Of a DNA stretch of 64,000 nt, positions 58,527 through 64,000 are shown one piece after another. The notes below the pieces were generated by a model that saw nothing but the letters and a program-made list of their open reading frames with translations, was not told the origin of the DNA and did no database searches. Within the stretch, counting starts at the first letter, position 1. Every line of letters starts with the position of its first letter. The stretch spans positions 3,038,001 through 3,102,000 of the forward strand of contig NZ_CP162006.1 in NCBI RefSeq assembly GCF_040822085.1. The letters are read 5' to 3'. The translations under genes and the position numbers were made by a program. Source of the stretch: Rhodoferax sp. WC2427. Lineage in GTDB: Bacteria; Pseudomonadota; Gammaproteobacteria; Burkholderiales; Burkholderiaceae_C.

Positions 58527-59732
58527 TTAGCCTCCCACGGAACTCGTAAGCCTCATTGAACCGACCGTACGAAATACAGGGATCACTCGCATTTCACCCA
58601 ATATAGTGCAAAGGTTGTTGGTGAAATCATCTCCGACATAGCTCACTTCAACCGAGAAGTCATCAACAACCATGAGTTCAGCGTGCGCGCTATCAACCAC
58701 CAAGGCTTTGCGAATTGGTATATTGGCACTGAGCACAACACGCAAACCACGGAGCATTGATGGTAGCAGCCCCAAATAAGACCCGGACAAATACTCATTT
58801 GTCGAAGACGTGGCAACGCATGCCCTCAGCCACTCCCGAGGATGCAAAACGACTACATCCGGATTGAAGCCTGCAAGCTGCATAGTTGCCACTTCATCAC
58901 TAATCGCATCCACAAGCATATTGAAATCTGTGACGTAGTTAGGTGTGGCCAAGCTTATGAAGCCACCAACAAATCCCGTACCTCCCGTAGCTAAGGCCAC
59001 ATCCAAAGCGGCATTGACACTACGTGCCAAATTAATATCCACTGCGCGCTTCAGTTCGGCACTGTCGGACATTGCCTGGCGGCTGATTTTTGAAAAACCA
59101 GCTACCGTAATTGCACTCTGAGTAATCAGCGTGAAATCAGGCCGTACTGCGGCCTTTGCAGCGCCTTCAGCAGCCTGGATTGCAGCAGCCCCTTGCGTTC
59201 CAGTGAACCGGCTGTACTCAATCGCAGACGTGCCAGGCGCGGGCCGAACGGACAGAGCATTCTGGAGGCCGAGCAACCCACCAGTGGGTCCACCGACTCC
59301 ACCAGAGACGACAGTGCGGCCATTTGCAGTAGTCAGCGCATCGCTGGCGGCCTTGATTTCAAGACGAACGCTGCGGGTTTTCGCAAACAACTCCTTGTTT
59401 GCATCAAATGCTTTCAAGAATTGGTCGCCCAGGCTAACGCTCTTCTGGATGTAGTCGCCCGTCAGAATTTCACCGCCTTTTTGCTCCAGTTGGAGCACCC
59501 GGTCTGCCAGCTCAGTCTGAATGGATTTGCTCTCACGCAGCCCAGTCTCGATCTTGTCGAGCGACTTCCCGATAAGCGTGAGATCCCCCACACACATCAT
59601 GGAGAGACCAGCAAGCAGGTCAGTGTGCTGCATTGCGAAGCCGTGTAGATCTAAACCAAAGGCCTGAGCAGCGACGGACAGGGAAGCGATTGCCAGGCAG
59701 ATAGCGAGGCGGGATAAGTTTGAAGTTTTCAC
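58527..59732 (-). CDS. HK97-type phage major capsid protein with a Sec-like signal peptide
   Basis: About 401 residues from GTG 59732. The C-terminal ~270 residues follow the HK97 capsid pattern: TQSAITVAGFSKISRQAMSD, then FNPDVVVLHPREWLR, LRGLRVVLSANIP and ILGEMRVIPVFRTVGSMRL. A coiled-coil delta-like region precedes it (DLTLIGKSLDKIETGL). The proposed start, GTG with AAGG 8 bases upstream, gives MKTSNLSRLAICLAIASLSV then AAQAFG, a textbook Sec signal peptide, which is unexpected for a capsid. The longer frame to GTG 59807 would start in a TTGACA promoter box. A short start (59600 or 59597, MMCVGDLTL) would drop the signal. No portal, protease or terminase gene is adjacent. Confidence 0.75.
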   Translation of the reverse strand: MKTSNLSRLAICLAIASLSVAAQAFGLDLHGFAMQHTDLLAGLSMMCVGDLTLIGKSLDKIETGLRESKSIQTELADRVLQLEQKGGEILTGDYIQKSVSLGDQFLKAFDANKELFAKTRSVRLEIKAASDALTTANGRTVVSGGVGGPTGGLLGLQNALSVRPAPGTSAIEYSRFTGTQGAAAIQAAEGAAKAAVRPDFTLITQSAITVAGFSKISRQAMSDSAELKRAVDINLARSVNAALDVALATGGTGFVGGFISLATPNYVTDFNMLVDAISDEVATMQLAGFNPDVVVLHPREWLRACVATSSTNEYLSGSYLGLLPSMLRGLRVVLSANIPIRKALVVDSAHAELMVVDDFSVEVSYVGDDFTNNLCTILGEMRVIPVFRTVGSMRLTSSVGG

Positions 59733-59777
59733 GATGGATGCCTTAAAAAAGTGGTTGTTTGCCGCCTCAAAACCTAA

Positions 59778-59852
59778 CAGCATCCCGCCGTTTTGATTTG
59801 TCAACACGTCACACCATCCCTTGCATCCCGCAAGCTAGCCAGCATCCCGCCG
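59778..59852 (-). promoter_or_regulatory. Capsid promoter region with repeated CATCCCGC words
   Basis: CAGCATCCCGCCG occurs at 59778-59790 and 59840-59852, and GCATCCCGC again at 59823-59831; a shortened CATCCC is at 59815-59820. A perfect -35 box TTGACA (minus strand, 59804-59799) lies between them, with TGTTAG about 19 bp downstream as a weak -10. The repeats flank the promoter like operators or iterons. Confidence 0.5.
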
Positions 59853-59882
59853 GTCGTGACCCGCGAAGATCTTTTTTCTCGC

Positions 59883-59911
59883 GGTGTGGTGCGAGTTTAT
59901 CACACCACACC
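59883..59911. repeat. 29-bp inverted repeat GGTGTGGTG/CACCACACC
   Basis: Perfect 9-bp arms separated by 11 bases (59883-59891 and 59903-59911), with partial further symmetry. It lies between the 38-codon ORF and the capsid promoter. No T-run directly follows on either strand, so an operator is as likely as a terminator. Confidence 0.5.
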
Positions 59912-59926
59912 TAATTTCTAAAACTA

Positions 59927-60043
59927 TTACGGAAAAAATCTCGCCCAATGAACGGCCCTGCGCCTGGACAACCCCAGCCACCGGTGAAGAAGCCGCTCCA
60001 GCTTTCGGCGGCGCATCAGGCGGAAATATTCAGCGTCGGTCAT
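59927..60043 (-). CDS. Small basic hypothetical protein (38 aa)
   Basis: Begins MTDAEYFRLMRRRKLERLLH and continues RWLGLSRRRAVHWARFFP: strongly basic and amphipathic-helical. Its ATG overlaps the stop of the 78-residue gene by 4 bp (ATGA), the same coupling seen across this element, which argues that it is translated. No family is recognised. It could be a nucleic-acid-binding peptide. Confidence 0.45.
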   Translation of the reverse strand: MTDAEYFRLMRRRKLERLLHRWLGLSRRRAVHWARFFP

Positions 60044-60276
60044 GAGGGGAACACCTTCGAGTGAAGGGCCACATAGCTACCGTCAGAGTCCACCAGGCGC
60101 AGCCCAATTGCAGGCGAAGGAGTGAACTGGATCAGCATCTCCAGGCCAGCGCCTGCAGCCAGGTGTGTGCGGGCTACAGCGCCGCCGTCTTGCATGGCAT
60201 CGAGCCACCGGGCCATGACCTCAGTCGCCGAAGTCATCACCATCATTTCAAAATCTGCTTGTGTCAGTTGTTCCAT
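60040..60276 (-). CDS. Hypothetical protein (78 aa) of the element
   Basis: Begins MEQLTQADFEMMVMTSATEV with an AGGAATGAC ribosome-binding site. The second half (LEMLIQFTPSPAIGLRLVDS) looks like a small beta domain. The frame stays open upstream to 60444, but that stretch runs through the palindromes and a Pro/Gly-rich low-complexity region and is rejected. It lies between the origin-like region and the capsid gene. Function unknown. Confidence 0.55.
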   Translation of the reverse strand: MEQLTQADFEMMVMTSATEVMARWLDAMQDGGAVARTHLAAGAGLEMLIQFTPSPAIGLRLVDSDGSYVALHSKVFPS

Positions 60277-60332
60277 GTCATTCCTGTTTAAACCCCCAGG
60301 GGGTAGTTTTCGTCCTTCATAAAAATTCAGGT

Positions 60333-60344
60333 AACCGTACGGTT
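60333..60344. promoter_or_regulatory. Palindrome AACCGTACGGTT
   Basis: A perfect 12-bp palindrome, extended by GG/CC on either side with one mismatch, 57 bp upstream of the 78-residue gene start. A second symmetric word ACCCCCAGGGGGT lies at 60292-60304. Both are placed as operators for a phage-type repressor, which is not in the window. Confidence 0.4.
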
Positions 60345-60406
60345 TCCGGGGGGCAGCCTTGGACTTTTCACCCACCCCACCCAACCCAAGGCGGCCCCCT
60401 CCCCCA

Positions 60407-60579
60407 CCCCTGTCGACAGACCGACAAAGTCGACAGACCCACAATCTACATGCTGTGCCAGCACCGTGGTTTGGACTGCCCGTTTTGAGTCTGTCGACTT
60501 TGTCGGTCTGTCGACAGGGGTATATGCCTTTGAGCGTAAGTCATTGAATTTAAATAAATAAATAGGTTAAAAATGATCT
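60407..60579. other. Origin-like region: 32-bp perfect inverted repeat with four GTCGACAGAC words and an AT-rich tract
   Basis: Arms at 60407-60438 and 60489-60520 are perfect reverse complements separated by 50 bp. Each arm has two copies of GTCGACAGAC 17 bp apart (60412, 60429; inverted at 60489, 60506). An AT-rich tract with three AAATA-type units (60543-60579) follows, next to the DUF3987 gene. Near-copies continue into that gene (GTCTGTCGAG at 60701, GTCTACAGAC at 60726). Iterons plus an AT-rich tract beside helicase and primase genes is a typical replication origin layout. A regulatory role is the alternative. Confidence 0.55.
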
Positions 60580-62172
60580 TTAGGACAGACCAGACAGGGT
60601 AGACAGTGATCCCAATAGCATTGGGTTAACCCTATAAGCAGCGCTTGGCGGTGCACCTTTGTTGTGCCGTTTGAACTCTTTGATGCAGTCCATGGCATCC
60701 AGTCTGTCGAGAGTCCGCTTGAGTTTGTCTACAGACCTGAACCGCCCTTCCATGGCCTTCTGTGCGTCACGGCGGGTGAACTCCTCGTAATCGTGGGCCC
60801 GCACCCAGCGCAGTACGGCCAGTGCATCCACGTCGGTGGAGTCAGTGCCCAGCAGGCCGAATGCCGCCTGGGCGTGGGGTATCAGTACCCTGGCCAGCCG
60901 GATAGCCCGGTCCATCGCGCACCAGCTCACGGCCTCGGCCTGTAGCCCCGCCTCGGCCAGCTCCAGCAGCGCGGCCACCCGCGCCACTGCCCCGGCCAGC
61001 TTTGAGGTCCAGTCGCGCAGGCTCTCGAACACACCGCCGTCACCCTGGTTGTCCTCGATGTACTGGCTGAAATCCAGCCACAGCTCTTTGGCAGAGTCGG
61101 ACAGGGGCAGCACCCGCACCTTGGGCACTGTGCCCGGCTCGCACAGATAGCCCTCCAGCAGCCCCGTTACGCCCTGTTCGTAGGCGGCACGCACACCGGG
61201 GTCTATGCTGGTGTGCGCCCGCACGTCGCGCCTGCCCACGTTGGACGCGGGCACAGCGTACAGAAACCGGGCCAGCAAGCCGCTATCCCTGAATCCCTTG
61301 CTGCCCGCCACCTCGGACAACATGCCCGGCTGCACCATCAGGTTGAAGCTCAAGGCGGGTTTGTCCACGTGGGCCATCCGGCCCGCCCGGTCGATGCGCA
61401 TGGCACTGCCTGCATGGCCCTGCAAGAACACGTCGAGGTTCTGCGCCCCGCCCGAGTACGCACCTGCCATGACCCGGAAAATGCCCGGCTCATCGCTGTG
61501 CACGGCCATGCGCTCCGAGTGCTCAAACAGCATGGCTTGCAGCCGCTCGGCGGTAGTGTCGCCCGTGAACAGCCGGGGCGCACGCACCTCTTCCGGCATA
61601 CCCAGTTCCTCGTTTTCGATATCCTGGCGGATGGCCTGCAAGTCCTTGGGCTCTTTGCACTTGGCGGCTTGCTGGTTCAGCGCCTCGATACGCTTTTTGG
61701 CCGTGCTGCGGGCGGCGTTGGTGCGGGCAATCAGCACCCGATAGCGGTCGTATTGGAGTTTTTCCCACTTCACGATGGGCCCCATGAATGCCCCCAGCAC
61801 CGCCGTTTTGCGCGTGCCGCTGGGGGATGCCGACAACACCCACAAGGCCAGCGGCTCGGTGTAGTCGTCGCCATGTGGTGCCACCTCAAACCGGCGCTGC
61901 AACAGCGTGGCCAGGACCCCCAGCACGCACATCACGCCCAGGGCGGGCGGGGTTTGCGTGCTGGCCGATACCGCCCTGGCCATATCGGCCCACACGCCCT
62001 GCAAAATGTCTTCCGGCATATCCGGTGTGCGCAGGGTGCCGGGAATCATGGGCTCAGGCCAGGCTGGCGGCTCCACGGCCGGGGTGGCCTGGTTGACGCT
62101 ATCCGCCACGGCCGCCAACCCCTCTATGCCGGCCAGGTCGTTGAAGTCGGTCAAGTCGGGGAAGGTCTTCAC
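60580..62172 (-). CDS. DUF3987 (YfjI-like) putative helicase/ATPase of the element
   Basis: A 530-residue protein of the DUF3987 family found in prophages, satellites and plasmids. The P-loop is SASPSGTRKT (114-123), a Walker A variant; an acidic MAVHSDEPGIF segment could be the Walker B region. A coiled-coil insert lies near 145-190. The C-terminal ~80 residues (DALAVLRWVRAHDYEEFTRR) look like a winged helix. It probably unwinds DNA at the element origin together with the overlapping Toprim gene (4-bp overlap). Its 3' end lies at the origin-like repeats. Helicase activity is inferred. Confidence 0.82.
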   Translation of the reverse strand: MKTFPDLTDFNDLAGIEGLAAVADSVNQATPAVEPPAWPEPMIPGTLRTPDMPEDILQGVWADMARAVSASTQTPPALGVMCVLGVLATLLQRRFEVAPHGDDYTEPLALWVLSASPSGTRKTAVLGAFMGPIVKWEKLQYDRYRVLIARTNAARSTAKKRIEALNQQAAKCKEPKDLQAIRQDIENEELGMPEEVRAPRLFTGDTTAERLQAMLFEHSERMAVHSDEPGIFRVMAGAYSGGAQNLDVFLQGHAGSAMRIDRAGRMAHVDKPALSFNLMVQPGMLSEVAGSKGFRDSGLLARFLYAVPASNVGRRDVRAHTSIDPGVRAAYEQGVTGLLEGYLCEPGTVPKVRVLPLSDSAKELWLDFSQYIEDNQGDGGVFESLRDWTSKLAGAVARVAALLELAEAGLQAEAVSWCAMDRAIRLARVLIPHAQAAFGLLGTDSTDVDALAVLRWVRAHDYEEFTRRDAQKAMEGRFRSVDKLKRTLDRLDAMDCIKEFKRHNKGAPPSAAYRVNPMLLGSLSTLSGLS

Positions 62173-62996
62173 GCCGTCAGCTCCCGCTTGAATCGGGGAA
62201 CTGCCACATAGCCGCCCACCGCTTTGGCAGCCGCCCGCGCCGCCGTCACACCGGGGTTACCGGGGGTTTTGAAGTCATCGTCAGCACACAGCACCAGCCG
62301 CAACCCGGGGAACTTGCTGCGCAGGGCACGTGCGACCGCTTCCATGTTGCCGCAACTGAAACACGCGGCCACCGCCCGGCCCGTGGCCGCGTACAGCGTG
62401 CTTGCGGTGGCCATGCCCTCGGCCACCAGCAGCGAATCGGTAGGCCTGCCGATGGCGAAGTAACAGCCCGCGATGCGCCCGCCGGTTAAAAACCGCTTGC
62501 TGCCGTCGGCCATGATGAATTGCAAGGTGTGCAAAGTGCCTTGCAGGTCACGCGCCGGGACAAGCAGCATGTCGCGCAGCTGGCGCAAACCGTAGGACCG
62601 GATGCGCTTGCGCACCAGGTAAGGGTGCCCATTGCTCGCGGGGTGGGCACGCTCCCACAGCTTTTGCGCCTTGGTGCGGGCCGCGGCCTGCACCGCCGTC
62701 CGCTCTTGAGCGTGGGCCAGGCGCACCGCCCGCACCCGCTGCTGAATCTCGGCCCGCTCGGCGGGCGTGGGCGGCCTGCTCGATGCCGCACGCCACGCAT
62801 GGGTTTCGCTGGTTTTCCAACTGCCGAACGCACCAAATGGCGCAGGGCCATCGTGCAGCACGGCCCAGCCGTTGCGGCTGCCGGGCTTGTCGCCCATGAG
62901 GCGAAAGCGCACCAACTTGCCGTCGGCGCACAGATCCAGGGCTTTGTGCGGGTGCAGCCCCGCCGATGCCATAGCATCATGGATGGTGTTGGCCAT
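62169..62996 (-). CDS. Toprim-domain primase-like protein
   Basis: A 275-residue protein. The N-terminal part (FRLMGDKPGSRNGWAVLHDG) resembles the DNA-binding region of plasmid/phage primases. HPYLVRKRIRSYGLR near 124-138 is the usual linker in this family. A Toprim domain follows with LLVAEGMATASTLYAATG (Glu193) and LVLCADDD (239-241). No zinc-finger is evident. It probably primes replication with the DUF3987 protein, whose start overlaps its stop by 4 bp. GGGAGG upstream of the ATG is a good ribosome-binding site. Confidence 0.85.
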   Translation of the reverse strand: MANTIHDAMASAGLHPHKALDLCADGKLVRFRLMGDKPGSRNGWAVLHDGPAPFGAFGSWKTSETHAWRAASSRPPTPAERAEIQQRVRAVRLAHAQERTAVQAAARTKAQKLWERAHPASNGHPYLVRKRIRSYGLRQLRDMLLVPARDLQGTLHTLQFIMADGSKRFLTGGRIAGCYFAIGRPTDSLLVAEGMATASTLYAATGRAVAACFSCGNMEAVARALRSKFPGLRLVLCADDDFKTPGNPGVTAARAAAKAVGGYVAVPRFKRELTA

Positions 62997-62999
62997 GGC

Positions 63000-63047
63000 T
63001 TAGGCCCTCCCAGCTACGTCGGCCAGAGTCAAGGTTCTGGCGGTCAT
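63000..63047 (-). CDS. Possible 15-codon peptide
   Basis: MTARTLTLADVAGRA starts with an ATGA overlap on the preceding stop and ends 3 bp before the primase ATG, thus filling the gap exactly. It carries the primase ribosome-binding site in its last codons, so it may serve only to couple translation. Confidence 0.25.
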   Translation of the reverse strand: MTARTLTLADVAGRA

Positions 63048-63395
63048 TCTTCGCACTCCCCCAGCTTGAGGCGGATTTCAAAATTCGCCTCTGCCGCGAT
63101 CTCAGCCATACCCCGCAGGCCGTCAATCTGACTAGCCAGTGAAAACAGCAGCTCAGAGACATCTTCTTTGCTTTGGAAGCTGCCCCCGGGTGCCATCAAA
63201 GGCGACAACGCAAGCCAAGCTTTCTACCCAGCCAGCCAGGTGCATGGTTTGCGTGGCCACGTGGTTGCTTGCGCCGTCGGCAAACCATTGCAGCGTGCGT
63301 ACATCCATCGACGGGCGGGCCTGGTCCCAAAGCAGCGACAAGGCAGATGCAGGGCGAAAAATCTCAAATCGTTCGGAGTCTTTGGTGGTGCTCAT
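63044..63395 (-). pseudogene. Small phage gene split by a frameshift at a G5 run
   Basis: Two overlapping frames look like halves of one protein. The first starts at 63395 (MSTTKDSERFEIFRPASALS) and runs through HLAGWVESLACVVAFDG before drifting into non-conserved sequence that stops at 63153. The second frame, open to 63044, reads SFQSKEDVSELLFSLASQID then GLRGMAEIAAEANFEIRLKL. Removing one G from the run at 63183-63187 joins them. Either the gene is broken, the base is a sequencing error, or the shift is programmed. Function unknown. The start overlaps the upstream gene by 4 bp. Confidence 0.6.
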
Positions 63396-63604
63396 ACTGC
63401 CTCCCCGGTGCTTGGGAGAGCTTCGAGCTTGCGCAAGTTGACAAGGCGGTCCAAATACCTTTGCAGTCCGGCGTAAGCAGTTTCCAGTTCATCGTCTTGA
63501 TTTCCTAGCTCTAACTTAGCCATCAGCAGAGCGGCCATGGAAATCAATACGCCGTCATAGACCAGGGACATATCCGGGGAGGTTGGAGCCGTGGACGTGC
63601 TCAT
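63392..63604 (-). CDS. Small hypothetical phage-type protein (70 aa)
   Basis: Begins MSTSTAPTSPDMSLVYDGVL, with a predicted helix ISMAALLMAKLELG and a second helix YAGLQRYLDRLVNLRKLEAL. Acidic and Leu-rich, probably a small helical hairpin. Both ends overlap neighbours by 4 bp (ATGA), typical of a compact phage operon. No function recognised. Confidence 0.6.
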   Translation of the reverse strand: MSTSTAPTSPDMSLVYDGVLISMAALLMAKLELGNQDDELETAYAGLQRYLDRLVNLRKLEALPSTGEAV

Positions 63605-63810
63605 GCTGCACCGCCTGTCTTGTGAATGCGGCGCAGCTGCTCGAAGTGTTGTTCAGCTTCTGCCCGCGAGTCGTATTTCGCTACTTGCTGGTGATCCAGG
63701 TACACGCCATAGGGGCGTACCAAATCCAAGCCGATGCATAGAGGGCTTGATGTGCTTGTACGCGTGGCTGTGGCGTTGGTGCCCGTGGTGGGCTGGGTGG
63801 TGGTGGCCAT
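63601..63810 (-). CDS. Small hypothetical phage-type protein (69 aa)
   Basis: Begins with a Thr-rich segment MATTTQPTTGTNATATRTST, then LVRPYGVYLDHQQVAKYDSR and AEAEQHFEQLRRIHKTGG. The second half looks like a small alpha/beta domain. It overlaps the next gene by 4 bp. No function recognised. Confidence 0.6.
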   Translation of the reverse strand: MATTTQPTTGTNATATRTSTSSPLCIGLDLVRPYGVYLDHQQVAKYDSRAEAEQHFEQLRRIHKTGGAA

Positions 63811-63813
63811 GGC

Positions 63814-64000
63814 TCAGGCCCCCGCGGTCAAAGGGTGGACGGACTCGGCACACGCCTGTTTCAGCATCGACGCGGCACGCACAGCGCGCAGGGTGGCGGC
63901 TTGCAGGTCGCTGGGGTGCTTGGCTTTGCGGATGAAATACAGCGCCGTGGAAAGCGCGTTTTCTATGGCTTGCTGCCGGGCGATGGGGGACGTGGTGCCC
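63814..64000 (-). CDS. Hypothetical phage-type protein, C-terminal part (5' end outside window)
   Basis: The minus-strand frame is open from the window edge and ends at a TGA 3 bp before the next start. It reads ARQQAIENALSTALYFIRKA then KHPSDLQAATLRAVRAASML and KQACAESVHPLTAGA, an Ala-rich helical segment. Its spacing and strand fit the compact operon. No function recognised. Confidence 0.5.
   Translation of the reverse strand, partial: GTTSPIARQQAIENALSTALYFIRKAKHPSDLQAATLRAVRAASMLKQACAESVHPLTAGA

Larger units (their letters stand above)
58353..64000. mobile_element. Part of an integrated phage-like or satellite element
   Basis: From the hairpin at 58322-58352 to the right edge all genes are on the minus strand and of phage/satellite type: an HK97-type capsid, small ORFs, a DUF3987 helicase-like protein, a Toprim primase-like protein and very short overlapping genes. 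Origin-like repeats lie in the middle and composition is more AT-rich near 58350-60040. The left boundary is inferred; no tRNA, att core or integrase is identified. The element continues beyond the window. Confidence 0.65.

Noticed and set aside
59733..59807. Longer start of the capsid gene at GTG 59807
   Set aside because: It overlaps a TTGACA promoter box and the repeated CATCCCGC words, and lacks a ribosome-binding site; GTG 59732 has AAGG at good spacing.
60277..60444. N-terminal extension of the 78-residue protein to 60444
   Set aside because: The extension runs through two palindromes and reaches the left arm of the origin-like repeat, with Gly/Arg-rich low-complexity translation.
62977..63162. 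A 61-codon minus-strand frame beginning MSLSCCFHWLVRL
   Set aside because: It overlaps the better supported C-terminal frame of the split gene and the primase start region, and its composition is not protein-like.
63591..63935. A 114-codon plus-strand frame at the right edge
   Set aside because: It lies opposite three tightly overlapped minus-strand phage genes and is Trp/Arg-rich shadow sequence.

Overview
The window is high-GC bacterial DNA that best fits a Burkholderiales chromosome, most likely Comamonadaceae (Rhodoferax/Polaromonas/Acidovorax-like). The basis is gene order and regulatory content: a dapA-bamC-metallo-hydrolase block, an odhA-odhB-lpd operon with a leader resembling the Burkholderiales sucA RNA, the grpE-dnaK-dnaJ order, and a family of short palindromic spacers built around AGCTGCT...GCTTAT...ATAAGC...GGCC that recurs at twelve places. 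The genus is inference; there is no rRNA in the window.

Positions 1-23800 are mostly housekeeping: the end of an ATP-grasp/alpha-E gene with its transglutaminase partner, a RidA protein, a chemoreceptor, the topoisomerase IV genes parE and parC around a lytic transglycosylase, an MFS permease, dapA-bamC-MBL hydrolase, a yybP-ykoY manganese riboswitch before a GDT1-type Mn exporter and a CDF metal transporter, an FKBP, grpE-dnaK-dnaJ, glutathione-dependent formaldehyde oxidation (frmA, fghA) and an EptA-type phosphoethanolamine transferase. Positions 23800-38200 hold dusA-hutC divergent from hutH, a secreted M14 peptidase, zapE, the 2-oxoglutarate dehydrogenase operon (sucA, sucB, lpdA) and two hydrolases. 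Positions 38300-45800 hold a large GGDEF/EAL receptor, small regulators, EVE and VOC proteins, and a PP2C/kinase fusion.

Positions 45900-55140 form a nitrate assimilation unit. A soluble ANTAR protein carrying two nitrate P-box-like motifs is divergent from nirB-nirD-nasA-ybiB-cobA. The nirB leader has a sigma54-type promoter followed at once by two hairpins with AnnGnn hexaloops, the known ANTAR antitermination signal. CobA makes the precorrin-2 needed for the siroheme of NirB.

Positions 55270-58350 hold the most unusual chromosomal system: a Tat-type exported 211-residue protein, a PqqD-like peptide-binding protein, an HprK-related kinase and a nucleotidyltransferase, tightly overlapped and using ATT, GTG and TTG starts. 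It looks like a peptide or protein modification cassette related to lasso-peptide tailoring but lacking the protease and cyclase.

From about 58350 to the right edge lies part of an integrated phage-like or satellite element, all on the minus strand: tiny overlapping genes, a Toprim primase-like protein, a DUF3987 helicase-like protein, an origin-like cluster of GTCGACAGAC words, two small ORFs and a solitary HK97-type capsid gene whose best start gives it a Sec signal peptide. Integrase, terminase and portal are not in the window, so the element type is open.
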